Source: Lutjanus erythropterus
Lineage: Eukaryota; Chordata; Actinopteri; Lutjaniformes; Lutjanidae
Direction: 5' to 3'
Assembly (NCBI GenBank): GCA_020091685.1
Contig: CM034600.1
Location: 1,578,024-1,642,023, forward strand
Length of the DNA stretch: 64,000 nt
Numbering within the stretch: position 1 is the first letter of the stretch; every line of letters starts with the position of its first letter. Shown piece after piece: positions 45,880 to 59,127 of the stretch. The notes beneath the pieces are model-generated. The model ran no database searches, was not told the DNA's origin, and saw only the letters and a list, made by a program, of their open reading frames with translations. A program made the position numbers and the translations under genes.

Positions 45880-46045
45880 TACTCTGTAATCAATTAGGAT
45901 TTTAAAAGTAACTAAGTAGATTACATAGTTTACATACATAGCGTGCTTATGTATGAGTACAGACTTGAAAATCTACTCATGAAAGTACAAGTACCCAAAA
46001 AACCACTTAATTAAAGGAGTATTTATAATGAGTTACTTACACCCC
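45880..46045. mobile_element. MITE fragment ending TTACACCCCTGC
   Basis: 'actctgtaatcaattaggat', 'aagtacaagtacccaaaaaa' and 'taatgagttacttacacccc' match the style of a fish MITE whose end reads GTAACTCGTTACTxxxCACCCCTG (familiarity). Other end not found. Confidence 0.4.
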
Positions 46046-49000
46046 TGCACTTAGCTTAGGGCTAAAAGCATTCTTAGGACCTTCTTAGCTCCAGGCTAAG
46101 ACAGCTTCCACACTGGCACAGTCACACTGACACATTAACAAGAATTGCCAATCCTTTAACATTAGCCCAGGACTGGTTGCCACTGTTCTGGAGACCTGGG
46201 TTTGTAGGGTTATTGCCTGAAAATGAACTAATTAGAGGGCCAAAGGGTGGTAGTATGAAATGACCAAGGGATACCCCTGGGCCAAAAATATGCTGTGTGA
46301 AAAGCATTTTAATGTTCTGCATTGAGTTGAAGTTAGGCCATAGCTGAAAAGTCTGTCACGATAGTTGAATTTCATATTGGTAGATAATAAATATCAATCA
46401 TGTAGCTTGTGACTGACTACATGTTGTGTGCTCCAAATGATGGAAGCAGCCAGGGTGATAAATTAAGTTTGTTGTATTACTGTTTGTAGTTGGGAAGGGA
46501 TTCCTGCAGTTTACACACACCGGTGGTCTGATAGTCCAGTCGTCCATATCTGCGGTCAGGTGACGGTGGCAGCTGGCTGAGCGTGACATCCCTCTCTCAA
46601 GCAAGGCTTTCCAGCTCCTCCACCTCAGCCGGCTCCTTTCAAGGTGAAGGGAGAGTGGTTCTGCCGTGAGCCCTATCCATACGTCCGAGGCCCCTCACTC
46701 TTTTTCAGTTGCCTGACTTTAAGAAAATTAACTGCCATACTAGCGACCTGACCCTTCCTTTTTGTTTTTATCGGCACTCATTTTCATTTTTAATGACATC
46801 ACTAGCACAAATGGTTGGCTGACATCTTAGTTCTCAAATGCTTGCTGCCAAATCAAAGCAAAAGTGTGCCTCTTTGCCCAGTATGCGACAGCCTGCAGTG
46901 TCTCCTCAGGTGCCACCTCATCCACTGAGCTCTCCGGCTTTTTATCTGCTGGATTCCCCTCATCTGACAGGCCTATGACTCTGAGCCTCCTTTATCAAGT
47001 CTCATTCTGTTGCTCCCTGTGAGCTCTCTCCTCTAACATAAAGTCTTAACAAGCTGAAAAGAGGGTCAGTTAATGCTCATGTCCACTACAGTGTCCTTAC
47101 GTAGTGAATGTTGCTGAGATGTCTACAGGGGATTATTAAGTTCTGTGTTGTAAAGCCAGAAAGTACAGGGCAGTAAGGCAGGGCATGGGATGTTTTCATG
47201 TGATGTACATAGTGCTTTGAATATTTTATTCAACATACAGTAAATGTCCCTTGTGGGGGACACAATTCAACGTCTCCGTGTCCGCCAAGCTAGTTCATCG
47301 ATGAGCTTTTGTATTGTTGCCTTAAAGAACAGTATGTACAGACTAGAAGAGAACTGTTTTTTAAGGACACAGTCACAGACACCTAAATAAGCAAAGAACA
47401 CTGTGATTCTGCTTCCCCCTGCAGTTCTGATTTCCATTTTACTGAGGCATTTGTTGCAGTGAGAGGCGTCTGGCTGTTGCTTGGCAACACGTTATGTGCT
47501 GTCAGTCAGTTGTGTTGTTGGTGAGCTACAGTATAACATAACAGGCATTCAAGCAATAAAAACCACAGTAATAACAATGATACCTAAAATGTACCCACTG
47601 AACGTTCCTGTAAAGGTGAACGATTTTACGAGATAAACAAACAACAACAACAAACAACAACAGAGAAACAAACAGACAGATGCATAATCAAGCACTTTAT
47701 CAGCAGTTTATAAAGTTGTTATTCCTATGGTATTAGCAGACAGCTACCTTAATCATCCAGCAGATGGAGAGTATTGTTGGCATTGACATAGAGTGGTATC
47801 TGTGTCCACCTGACAAATCTAAGCCAATATTAATTCACTCATTATTTAATCGACAACACACTGCAGAGAAAAATTCCTTGGTCTTTAGCCAGTAGATGCT
47901 TAACTACATCTGCCATCCACAAAGTAACTCTGTAGTCTGTCATTTGGTGCTGGGCAGGCAGCATACAGTGGTGATATTAGTGCTCTTTTCTCCTGGAAAT
48001 GGCTGCCTGTGGGGGTTGTGTCTCTACAGATCAGCTTTGGATATCCCTATTAACCTCTGTTAACAGCCACAAGGAATAGAGAAAAAAATTGCAGAAATCA
48101 GTGCGCAAAAAGTTTATTTTTAATGATGACCTGTGAATTTTACTCTGATTGACTTTCTTAACAAGCACCTGCCCAGTAAGGTATCAAACTTCATGATGAA
48201 TAAATACCAGCTTTTCATAACCTGACTTCAAACTTGAAAGCTGTAAGTTTTGCCATGTTTTATGTTGTTTTAATGTTAATGTTGAATTTGGCGTTAGCAT
48301 GTTGCTAATGCGGATATTCCCACAGGCTGGGGTGATATTGGATTAATGTTGTAATATTAAGGGATAGTTTATAGACCTGGGTCAACATTAAGCCTCATTT
48401 TGAAGCAATCAAATAAGGACAGGAGCCAGTTGCTGCTACGTGAGCTACATTGGCTGTGGTGCTGTATGGAAGGCATGTGGTTCTGCTTTGTGATCCTCTG
48501 TGCGCCTGTGTGTTTGTGTTGCTGCTGTACAGTATGTGATGCTAATCTACTTGATCAACTTGCACTGAAGGTAATGCTATAGCTACATGTGAAAAGGAAA
48601 TGGTCTAACTGCAGGAAATCATTTGCATGGCAATACTGTGTTACTTCAATTAGCACCCATTTAGGCTGCAGGCTGTAGAGTGCACTCATTAATCTAGAGA
48701 TAACATGCAGTTTTTATTCCAATTGACCAATCACTTGATTGAAGAGTAGGTAGAATTTCAGTCCACCATGATTCTCTTAGGTTGACTACTGCTTAATTTT
48801 TTCTGGAGCTGATGATGGACGTAGCGAGGGAGTGAGCCATCTCACTTTGCTCTCATCTTGATTAAGAGTTGCACATGCGCAAAACTGTCAGGGCACTTGT
48901 GCAAAAATACTGCAGGTAAAATTTATGATCTGAAGCTGAAGACGTTTTATAGCAATGTGATTGAAATGGGGTCATTTTTCAAAGGTATGTCAAGTTTATG

Positions 49001-50343
49001 AAAAATGTTGCTAAAATGTCAGTCAATGTCAGGAATCGCAAAACTGAATCACCACAGCATGTCTTGTTTCAATAAAATGCTGTTCACTGTGTAATACAGT
49101 GTGATTACTCATCAACAGAACAACAGGATTGACCTGAATATGCAGGCATTATTTAATAAATGCTAATGAATAAAACAGTTTGTAAGAAAAAATTAACTTT
49201 GTGCAAATACATATCTGCTATCCAGCTGGCATATATTTCTCATCATTTGTAGAAATATATGCTGGTGTTGTTCTTTGATGCTACCACTGATGGACACTGA
49301 AGTCTGTTCTTTTGTTTTTTTTTTACACATTGGCCTCAAAATTGTAACACTGCAGCTGTTTGCTCCAAACCAGAGTAGGGGTAGAGGCCACAGTGAATAC
49401 TGAAAGCCTTAAATGTCAGCACCTGGCTTAATCATCACTGGATGATGGGTATTCATTAGAAACCGTTTCAGCTCCACAACTAAATATTCTAGCAGCTTTG
49501 TGCTGTGGGCAGTGAAAATGTTACTTAGTGCCCAGAGGACGTGTTAGACAGTCACTGAACTAAGAGATACCAGACTGTTCTGGCAGTTTCCAGCACAAAT
49601 AACACTTCAAGGCCTTTCCAAACACTGTGGTTGCTCTTTAAAGGTAGAACAGAATGTAAATTTCCATGGCCTCAGATTTTAGTCCTTCAAGTACACAATG
49701 TACTATCAACTATCTGATAACGATCATATCAAATTAATCATGTTGCATGTTCTTTTGGATCATATACAGTATCATTAGATATCGTGAAAGGATAATGAGA
49801 AAAATGCAGGCCTCAGCTTGTAGTTCATTACAGGGTCATTATAACATCTCTGCATGCTGCTCTCTTACTCCTAATGAGTCATGCTGCCTATGTGCACCAG
49901 CAGAAGCAAGCGCCTCTTCATGTATGCTTGATTGATTTTTCTCAAAGAACAACTTTGTTCATGATTTGGTAATTGATTCCCTGGGTGACGATGTTGGTGC
50001 TGATGTGAAACTGTATGAACAACTGCAGCAGCCTCTTTACTTACAGTACACCCACTGGAGCCAACTTTACTAAAGACGCAGGAAATAAGCGAGCTGTCTC
50101 AAGTCTTAGCACTCAAGTCCCAAGTTAAGACAGGCCAGTACTGAGTCAAGTCCCAAGACAACGTGTCAATTCTGAAAGCGTCCATTGGGAACTGTCGTCA
50201 CCACTTGAAACGGGGCACTTGACTTAAACACCAGTAGTGGTGAAGCTAGGACTCAGAGGATGTTGACCTCAGTGGGGAACAGAGAAACGCCGGAACAGCG
50301 GGACTTTGTATCACTGGAAAACAATAGCAACCATTTCCTGACA
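46046..50343. other. 4.3 kb with no recognised gene or element
   Basis: No exon, RNA gene or intact transposon is supported. The CAA-rich tract 'caaacaacaacaacaaacaa' lies at about 47637-47665. A 60-codon frame at 48400-48582 (Cys-rich, WCCMEGMWF) has no homology I recognise. Confidence 0.45.
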
Positions 50344-50372
50344 TACACACACACACACATACACACACACAC
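50344..50372 (+). repeat. (CA)n tract
   Basis: CA repeat with one TA interruption. Confidence 0.9.
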
Positions 50373-52411
50373 TTATGTATTGTAGCGGGTTTGACAGTGG
50401 TTAATAATATTGGGTGCCAGTCAGAGTCAAGTTTGACAAATAATAAGAAAATAGGACAACAATAGCTTTGTCAAACCATACAAAACAATAAGCAAGCAAC
50501 CGATAATTAAATAATTTTTGCAAGAAAAACAGCAATGCACAAGCAAATAGACAGACCACAGCTTCAGCTTTTGAAAAATGTGTATTCACAAATGCAAACA
50601 AAGCAGCACAGATGTGTGTGGATGGATGTGTGTGTTTGTGCGTGGATCCTTCCGAAACCAAACCAAATCAGGACATTCCAAACTGAGCAGCGTCTCTATT
50701 CACAGTTCAACAGCAGTCCCAACAGTGATACTGTGTACAGTATATACACAGGACAGTCACGGTAGCATGGATCAGTCAGTCACAAGTCAGTCAGGTTTGC
50801 AGCGTCAGCCTTAGCTTTGCCAACACCAGCAACTCCAACTGGGGAATACACAGGCCACCAATTTACTTAATTGTTTTAAGTCGTAAACATGTCATAATGC
50901 ACTAATTACTAAATGTCATGCCATTTTAACAACAGAGTCTTGATTTGACCACCAACAGTCATTGTATATTAACGAAATGATCTTTGAGAATGAATAGCAT
51001 TGATGTTGGTTAATTCAGAAATGAATTAATTTTCAAGTCAAAAGGTTCAAGTCCAAGTGAGGTTACAAGTCAATGGTGTAAAAGTCCAAGTTGAGTTGCA
51101 CCTTTTATTTGACATTGTCTCTCTTTGAGTCTACGTAGAGTCTGATTCGAGTCCAAGTTATGTGACTCGAGTCCACACCTCTGGTAAATAGCATGTTCAA
51201 TGGAAGACATTTCAATAAATGCCAGTACTGAAGATTACAGCCAGCGTGTGTTGGGTTACATTCATCACTGAGCTGTGTTTGATGACCGACAAGGTTCTTG
51301 AGATATACTGACAGCTATTAACTATTAATTTCTCCTCACTTGATATGACTTCACATTACATTAGAGCCTGACCTGAACTATTCTCATTCTTTCCTTTGTG
51401 AAAGTGACTTGGTTTCTGGAAAAGCCCAGCCTCAACAAAGTCAGCGGTCTTTCAGTAGCAATGCTTTTCCCTCTCTGCCTATTTTTACTAACTGGGTTGG
51501 AACTAAACCTTTAAGTAACATGGCAGTTGTCTTATCCGACTTGAATTTGGGTCATATCACCCTTCAGATGAAGAAATGTTTTACTTAAGAACTGACGATT
51601 GAAACTCTCTTTAACCTATCCCTCTTTACTCAATCCTTTTTTCACAAATCTGCAGGAAAGAAATGATTAGAGCTTTGAGAACTGGGGCATTTCATATAAA
51701 GACAACCCCTATGCTGCAGCCCTCAGTTGTGCTTGGCTTTATGGATTGCAGTTCATTTATATCATAAGCTTTTTTTGTCTGACACATCTGATGGGGTTGC
51801 CCGTGCAGCAGAGGCCTCTCTGGGAAGAGCTTATGAGATTACAGTGTGTCGAATGGTTCATGCAAAACTGAAAGAGAGATGTTGCTTCTCCTCACAACGG
51901 GGAGAGTGACTCAGAGACAGAGGGTGAGAGGAAACATGTTACCTACTAAAATAGGTCTGACTCGCTGCGGGGCTGCAAGGAAGGCAGTCATGATTCCACA
52001 CCAGAGGGACCTGATTGGGGCGAAGTGCTAATCTTCAAAGACATGAGAAGTGGATAATTTAATTCCAGGCAAAACACACAAAAACAATCTCCCCTGGCTG
52101 TTAGACTATAACTTTGACATGGTTGGTTAGCACTAGCATAAGAAAACAAATGATTATCTTCCAGCAAGTTAACCTGCAAGCTTTTACTGATGCTGTAAAA
52201 CTGTTTCTCAGCTAACCAAAGTGCCCATGTGGAAGCAACTATTATTAATATCGTGAAGTGAAGAAACCTGTCAGGATGGCTGATTTGTAAAGTGTTGATT
52301 GTGTAGCTTCTTCATAGGTTGGATTCCATTACAGTCAATGATTAGCATGGCTTCAATCTTCTGAATCATTATCACCATCTCCAATTTTTTCAGAAATTCA
52401 AATAGTTCTGG
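50373..52411. other. no gene seen; GACTTG-rich MITE traces
   Basis: CAAGTC/AAGTCC-rich words at 50090-50165 and 51034-51184 belong to the GACTTG family. The rest, including 51240-52400, is unrecognised. Confidence 0.4.
51034..51184. mobile_element. GACTTG-rich MITE, right end
   Basis: CAAGTCC and GAGTCCAAG words repeat, ending GTGACTCGAGTCCACACCTC and TGG. The end matches that near 33136 (TACCTCTGG). Confidence 0.45.
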
Positions 52412-52640
52412 TTAGGCCTGGTCGATATAACATTAGTGATATGCATCGACATTAAACAGCACATAACAAATATACCCTGGCTTATAAACAGCTAAACATT
52501 TTACACAGATAGTCAGTCATTTAACAGGCGTGTTTTTCAGTTGAGACATAACAACAGAAAGTGTGGAGTGAAAAAATGAGTGCAGATGGTGAGGAAATTG
52601 TAAATAAAGGACAACTCAGTTTGCTGCTAATTAATGTTTA
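52412..52640 (+). mobile_element. 5' fragment of a hAT transposon with a BED-type transposase start (tentative)
   Basis: GGCCTGGTCGATATAACATT then GATATGCATCGAC is a common hAT terminus. At 52576 an ATG opens MSADGEEIVNKG, similar to the acidic start of fish BED-finger hAT transposases (familiarity). No BED zinc finger (Cys-Cys-His-His) or catalytic domain follows, so the coding part is deleted within about 15 codons. The left terminal G-rich hexamer is partly mutated. Confidence 0.35.
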
Positions 52641-52999
52641 TGAAGGTCAACACTCATTTATTCTGCTACTTTATTTATGTGTGCATTTATTTTTTGTGTG
52701 TTTATTACCTGTGTATCTGGTAAATGAAGGGGTTAACTTCAAAATGAAGTTGGACTAAAGATTCCCAATAATAATTTATGTACTTAACGTGATCATTTTT
52801 TCAGCTAGCCTGGCGTCTCCAGACTAATTATTAGTCTAGAATCTCTCAGTTCATTTTCAATTTGATTAAATTTTCCTCAGATCAGTTATCAGTGTGCGCA
52901 GACAAAAATGCATTTGGCAATTAGATACAAAGAACCACAGCAACGAAACATGTGGCGAAGCAGTGCATGATTCAGTTCCAAGCATTGCTCTAAATTAGG

Positions 53000-53095
53000 C
53001 CTGTGCAGTATACCGGTTTGTATCGAAAACCGGTCTTTATTTTCGTTATATTAATTTTTCATATACCGCTATACCGCTATATTCACTGCTGCACA
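53000..53095. mobile_element. MITE fragment with ATACCG repeats
   Basis: AGGCCTGTGCAGTATACCGG, AAAACCGGTCTTTA and ATACCGCTATACCGCTATAT are the left half of a fish hAT MITE with an ACCGG palindrome. It stops shortly before the 53132 element. Confidence 0.45.
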
Positions 53096-53131
53096 CCAAC
53101 ACTACAGGAGTGCTTCCTTGAGCGTGTTCAC

Positions 53132-53922
53132 TAGAGATGTTCCTGGTGACTAAATTCCCTGTTGATTAAACGCAAAATTTAATTTAGACTAGTCTAACAC
53201 TAAGAAAACACTCAGAAAGAAGTTAAAATGTAGCAGAATTTATTAATTTATATTGTTAAACACTGTCCGAAAAAAATACAGTGTGTATTAAGAGCCATTT
53301 GAAGATGTTAGTCATGGTCTACAATCACCAAATCGTACTTTAAATGCCGCTGAAATGCGCGCTACTTTCCGCTGTGTAATACAAGCCTTACACATTAATG
53401 TACAAAAAATGACAACTCACTAAACGCTTCACCTTTTCAGACCAAAGAGGGTCACAGTGTCTGCACGTAGAGAACACAGAGCTAATGTTAGCTGCCAACC
53501 TGACACATAGGGTGGCTGATGTTAGCAGTGCTAGCAGCAGCAGCAGCAGCAGCTCTGCTTGCAGGTTTATGTCTGTGTATGTGCTTAATGTGGGCACGTT
53601 TCTCCAGTCGAGTGAATATAGATCAGCTTATACTGTCACAGTCTACATTCATCTGTCCGACTTCGCTGATAAAAACATCCGGTGTTGCCACGGCAATCGG
53701 TTCATATGCGCTGGGCGAGAGGGGCTGCTGTCTGACAGTGCGGCAGCCTCGACTAGTGGCGGACGGCTGCATAAAATCTTAGAGGCAACAGATAACTGGC
53801 ATCGTGCATGAATGAAAGACTGATAAATATTTTAAATATTTTATTTTTAAATATTTTAAACTACTAGTATTTCTGGTGCCAACTAGTGTGTGTGGGGATG
53901 TTTAATCGTATAGTCGTCCCTG
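53132..53922 (+). mobile_element. ~790-bp non-autonomous hAT-like transposon, copy 2
   Basis: It is collinear with 6478-7248 over almost its whole length and in the same orientation. It starts TAGAGATGTTCC, has (AGC)7 at 53533-53553 and ends TATAGTCGTCCCT, where about 16 bases of the terminus present in copy 1 are missing. A duplicated TATTTTAAATATTTTA stretch near 53830 lengthens it. The internal frame 53485-53811 ends SGGRLHKILEATDNWHRA, like copy 1. No target duplication is visible, fitting the damaged right end. Confidence 0.75.
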
Positions 53923-54054
53923 CCATGTGATGGTAACCATTCTTTGAAGGGGTCATGAAACAATCCTTATGACAGTAAAATGGGCTATTTAAACACAATC
54001 AACTGCAGTAATTCTGTTCTCATTAGTAGAAAATGTGGGTAAGAACACTGTTGC

Positions 54055-54098
<44 letters not shown>

Positions 54099-54884
54099 CG
54101 AGTGAAGAAGGACAAGGACCAGTTTCTAGTTTTGCTAGAAAACCATCTAAACACAGGGGTTCTCAAATTTATTAGCTCAAATTTGAAAAAGAAATTTAGT
54201 ATCTCCCCAGGATCCAAACTTACAATCACATTATGAATTGTAATACATTTATAATTACAACAGAGAGGATATTATCATTAAAAGTGTAAAAGTTTCAGCA
54301 GCCCTGCACTCAGCATCTCAGCTGAACAGACCAGTGCTGTAAAAGAAAGGCTCATCTATTTTTAATTAGGAAAACAAATTCACATATAATAGCATTGTTA
54401 TGCATTTTATTCTGCCAGTTAGAGACCCAATAAAAATGAGTCTACAACCCATTTTGGCAGTTACCGCAGCCGCAAAATCCAAATTGGACAAAGTGGGAGA
54501 AGCCTGGGTGGAGCTGAAGTGGTTCATGCACGTGGCAGCCAGCACAGACTTACGTCAATTAAACAAACCCTCGACAAAATGTTTTTCATTGTGAGAATCA
54601 TCTCTCTCCATTAAGTAGGTAACATAGACACTGAGATACACAGTAGAAAAAGTGAAATCAAACTTAGACCCATCCTTTGTGGGGAAAAGAGAAAGATTGA
54701 CTTTGTTTTCTCTTTCTGATTTTGAGCCAACTTGCAGTGGCCATGGGATGAAATGCAGTTTATAGAACCTTAGAATATAATCCCTGAATATTGATCTTGA
54801 TAACTAATTGCAACTTTTTAAATATCTTTTTTTGAGGACATATTTATACTTTAAAAAACATTAATGCTGTGATTTAAACACAAA
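53923..54884. other. no gene seen; (GA)n inside
   Basis: Unrecognised DNA around the (GA)n array. A 64-codon frame at 54400-54594 shows no domain. Confidence 0.45.
54057..54095 (+). repeat. (GA)19 microsatellite
   Basis: Pure GA array; polypurine tracts of this kind can form triplex DNA (general property). Confidence 0.95.
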
Positions 54885-55135
54885 ATATGTAAATTCTGCC
54901 GCTAGGGGTCACTCACATTGGGAGAATAACAAAAGACATATTGGATAACATTGTGAAGAAGCATGGGGTTATGGGAGTTGTTGTCTTCATTGTTAAACAA
55001 CCATCATTGCAACTAACAGCTAGTAGGTTATGCACCGTCATTTTAAATAAACTAGATTTCTCTGTTTAACCTTTGTTGGAAACATTTGGGATAATGTAAC
55101 TGTGTAAGTACACAACTCACCAAAATGTATAACAT
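54885..55135. mobile_element. probable dispersed repeat
   Basis: 'ctgccgctaggggtcactca', 'ggttatgggagttgttgtct' and 'taacagctagtaggttatgc' are phrases familiar from a fish interspersed repeat. The ends are not defined and there is no second copy in the window. Confidence 0.35.
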
Positions 55136-55172
55136 AGGTGTAGCTTTTTTAGACATTTGAATGAAGAAATAT

Positions 55173-55563
55173 TAGATCTGGGCAATAAAACAACAGTAAT
55201 ATGTATCACAATACACACTTAATCAATGACAATGAGAAAACTGTTCAATAGAATGTTCACTTAATACAATAAATGCGATGAGATGAGAAAATGAGTGACA
55301 ACATTATTGCAGACAGTGAGAAAACTGTTAATACAAAATGACAGGTAAACTCACCATTATGTAATATCTGTCAAGGTGAGATCATTCATTTATCCTTATT
55401 TATTTTTATTTATTTGCATATCTTTTTCAAAATGAAAAAATACACAAATAAAATAAATCAAAATTAAGGGGTTTAAATTCCAAATAGCATGGCTAAATTC
55501 AAAATAAACTACTTTAATTCAAAATAAAGTGACTAAATACAAAAGTTATATCATCCAGCCCTA
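55173..55563. mobile_element. 391-bp hAT-type MITE
   Basis: The ends are TAGATCTGGGCAATAAAAC and TATATCATCCAGCCCTA. The 8-bp target duplication is AGAAATAT (55165-55172) and AGCAATAT (55564-55571), 7 of 8 identical. The interior is A-rich, with AAATTCAAAATAAA-type degenerate repeats towards the right. No frame. Confidence 0.75.
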
Positions 55564-55571
55564 AGCAATAT

Positions 55572-57440
55572 TAGATGTTATAGCTGTAAATCAGTGAATA
55601 TCTGATCACAGAATAATTAAACAAGTTTATGAATCTGATGAGTCATGCAGTGATAATATTTGGCTCAACGGGTGATGGTTTTTGATGCTCATCTACTTTG
55701 TCTGCAACCAAAAGAAGTATTGAAGTTTGATATCAGGCTTTAGTTGTTGCTTGATCTTGACAGAACTGCCTATCAGAAGAATGAGCATCCTGTTCACCAG
55801 CACATCTGTTCAGTAGGCTCTGTTCCCCTTTTCGGGCCTCTGTGTGTATAAAAAAAAATTACAACAGAGTAAAAAATGTTATTCCCCACAGGGGATTAAT
55901 AAGGTATGCCCTCCCCTCCTTCTTCTTCTTCTCTGTCGTTTTCTTCTGACAGTCCTCACAGCTGGCATCATGATCACAACAAGAAATAAAACTGTTTATT
56001 AGTTCCACAGCAGTGTTGTATTGAGCACAGCCTGGGTGTCTCTCCTACTTCTGCTGCTGCTGACCTCATTCTGTTGTGTGGCTGGATTTGGAGTGGTTGC
56101 CATGTCCCACCATTGAACCTCTGCAGTGAATAGCGTTAGCCTGAAGCACATCTGTTCAGAAGGCTAATCCACAAAAGGCTGGTCCCTTGCATAATGCTCC
56201 CACTGGGCAACCGCTTCAGCTGGCACAAACAGGCCGTACCACAATAGTGTAGCTGAAGCTAGCCTTGGCGAGGCTACGCGACGAGCTAAATCGAGCCGGC
56301 TCGTGTTTGAGTGCTGCTAACTGTCTGTGGCAGATCTATTGGCCTCGTTTCAAAAGCCTCCCCCTGGCTTTTCCCCTTTATCTAATCCTCCTCCCCTTTC
56401 TTATATCACACCCCCCTCATCTGTCAGTCTCCTCCTTTCTTTTCAACCACACCTTGCTTTCTCTGTCTCATCACCGTTAGTCTGCATTCCTCTGCTCGGT
56501 GCACCACATGTCCGACCAGGTCACCTTGTTATTCTTAGTTGTTTTTGATATTCCGGAGTCAAAGCACTTTGCACAAACCCCTGCAATCTTACATAACACA
56601 GCCCAGATAGACTGACCGCACAACGGAGTGTCAAGGTTAAGACTATGCTGTACACAAAGGGGGTGAAACGCTTTTTATCAAGAGCAGGAAAGCTTAGATT
56701 TAGTCAGGCATAGGATTTAGCCAAACATTAGTATATGGTTGTTGTTGTGTGTGTATGGTCTTACTCTGGCTCAGTTGGCTGAGCGTGAAGCTGACAGCTG
56801 ACATATACAAGCTACACAGTTTGTTTTCACTGATTCAAGGTATTCATATAGTACATGGTTTATGTGTACAGTGGATTTACTTACCACGTAAGCAATCATA
56901 ACTCCCAATTGAGTGCATTATCTGGAGAAAATGTATACTGAAAGCAGCTGATGTTCAAATAGTAGATTTTAAATTGTGGAAGAAGACCATGTGTTCATTT
57001 CATTTCAGTGGAATCACTTTGATCAGTGCACACAGGGACGAAGTAAAACTGCATTTTTATGTCAAATGTGAGTAACTAGTTGATCAGTAGCAAACAGCAG
57101 TCCTGGAGAGTCAAAGATGGAGTGAACAGTCAAGTTCTGTTCTGTTCTGACGTGGGAGAGAAAATAAAAGGAAGCTGTCGCTGCTGGTCATTGCACCATG
57201 TCTCCATTTAACATATTCTTATTAAACCTTCCCAGTAAGGTGAACCAAAGATGCTTGGTTACATTGGTACCATTGGTGTTTCTTCTCTGCAGGCTGCTGT
57301 TAGCGTGCTTCTTTAAATTGTGCCGATGTTATTTGCATTTTTGTTTTCTTTGCTTAGTTTCCTCAGAATAGCTAGCTGGCTACTTTGTATGACCACCCTT
57401 CACCTCTGCCAAACAATGGTATCATCATCTGTTATAATAA
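55572..57440. other. no gene seen
   Basis: 56150-56330 has several CpGs ('gcgaggctacgcgacgagct', 'tcgagccggctcg') followed by a CT-rich tract with CCCC runs. It could be a conserved non-coding block or an unrecognised exon. No frame with homology is seen. Confidence 0.4.
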
Positions 57441-57600
57441 GGTTAAGGTTAAGGTTCTTTATTTCTCTCCCTCAGAAGAATTTTTTCTGAGATAAAAGGA
57501 AAAAGCTACATCAAACCAGACATCACAGTACAAAAAAACAGTAAACATGAACATCAAAAATATCATGTGCTAGTGTGCAAAATATTAGCTTATGGTGATA
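57441..57600 (-). mobile_element. LINE 3' end with (TTAACC)-type tail
   Basis: On the minus strand: TTCTGAGGGAGAGAAATAAA then GAACC and a (TTAACC)3-type tail at 57441-57456. A short hexamer tail after an AATAAA-like word is the usual 3' end of fish L2/CR1-like elements. No coding part is recognised. Confidence 0.5.
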
Positions 57601-58405
57601 AAAAAACAAACTGCAAATTAGTCGCCTACACTCCTCACATTCATGCTGGGACATGACTGTGAACGTCGTCATATGCCAGTTTGGTGGACATCCCCCAACT
57701 CTAAATAGAGGTATGATCTGCAGACACTTATGAGGCAGAAGTCAGTGGTCTTTTTAATGAACTGGGTGAACTTATTGTGGTGTAGGGCTGGAGATATAAT
57801 GGCTTTTAAATATGCATTCACATACGCATCATGGCTGCCTCCCGTATCCATTTGGAGCAATAGTTATGCATATCCTTAGAAATTACCACTATGCATAAAA
57901 GAACGCAAACAGCAAGTTCAACAGTATATCTGTGGCCTCAGTGACAGAGCAAACAGCCAATTAACTTTGAGAGCTACTTTGACTGACTGGTGCTGGTATG
58001 TTCACAGCTGGGCAGCTCACCAGCTGACACTAACCAGCCCTGTGAGCAGTGACTTTGTCACCAAGCTTCTTCCTGTTTCATGAGGATGTGCGGGTGAAAT
58101 GCGCTGTGCACTTGTTGGTATGATCAGGGTTTTGCAGTCATTTCGAGTTGTTATTTTAGGCCTCACCTGTAGATTAAATGTTACGTTGGTGGGAGAAATA
58201 AACTATAATTTTGCAACAGGCTTTCAAAAAAGGAAACCAAAACAGACTTTATCCACAGAATTGACCTTCCTCTGATAAAGCAACAGTGAAGATGATTCCC
58301 TCCCCACAATTTGATTATTGCCTTTCATATAGTGTTTTGGGAATGTTGTGTTGTAGTGAATGTTTGGACTCAGGTGTCCCCCTCGCTGTCAGATGTTTTG
58401 GGACT
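57601..58405. other. no gene seen
   Basis: Unique AT-balanced DNA; no recognised motif. Confidence 0.45.
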
Positions 58406-58413
58406 GTTGTACC

Positions 58414-58723
58414 TAGGGCTGCACAATTTACTAAAAAAGTCACATTGCGATTATTTTGACTGAAATTGTGATTGCATTTTGTGATGCGATTAGTGGGAAA
58501 TATCATGTGATGTGCTGTTTATTGAGGTCTGTACCAAACAAACATCTGGAGGTCAACATTTTTATGCCAGACCATCTTTGCAGCACTACAGTACTACATT
58601 ATAATGCTGCTTTGTCACACATTTTTACTTTTTCAAAAAAATGAGATTTGGTTCTGGTGATTTTGATATTGCACTTGGCCATATTGTGATTTTATTGTGA
58701 TTGTAATTAAATGTGCAGCCCTA
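58414..58723. mobile_element. 310-bp hAT-type MITE, family B
   Basis: The ends are TAGGGCTGCACAATTTA and TTAAATGTGCAGCCCTA, a 17-bp near-perfect inverted repeat. The target duplication is GTTGTACC (58406-58413) and GTAGTACC (58724-58731), 7 of 8 identical. It is the best-preserved MITE here. The interior 'gtgattgcattttgtgatgc' and 'ggtctgtaccaaacaaacat' recur at 59128-59396. Confidence 0.85.
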
Positions 58724-58751
58724 GTAGTACCATATTCTACCCAAACCATGC

Positions 58752-59058
58752 TAGATCTGCAACAATTAATTGCTTATCAATAGGTTATTAAATTAATCAC
58801 TGGTGATTGTCATAATTGATCAATCTGTTTGAATAATTTCTAATGAAAAAAAGTCAAAATTCTCAGATTTCAGCTCCTTAAATGTGAATATTTTCTGGTT
58901 TCTTTACTCTTTTATGACAGTAAACTGAATATCTTTGGTTCATGGACAAAATAAGACATTTTAGGATGTCATCTTGGACTTTGGGAAGTACTGATCAGCA
59001 TTTTTCACCATTTTCTGACATTTTATGGACAAAAATAATCAACAGATTAAGCGACTGT
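58752..59058 (+). mobile_element. hAT-type MITE, family A, right-truncated
   Basis: It begins TAGATCTGCAACAATTAATT and carries the most complete family A interior here ('tattttctggtttctttact', 'tttatgacagtaaactgaat', 'gatgtcatcttggactttgg', 'ttttctgacattttatgg'). The GCAGCCCTA end is missing after 'aacagattaagcgactg'. Confidence 0.7.
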
Positions 59059-59127
59059 GAGTAACTGGGGGTTCGCCACTGGTATAGGGTTTGCAGGGAG
59101 AGTGAGCTAAAGTGTAGTGTAGTATTG

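Noticed and set aside
53529-53553. (AGC)n as coding polyserine tract of a host gene
   Set aside because: It lies inside the hAT-like element, and the other copy at 6884 has the same run with fewer units.
57441-57456. (GGTTAA)n as telomere-like repeat
   Set aside because: The hexamer is not TTAGGG, only about three units, and it is placed exactly as a LINE 3' tail.
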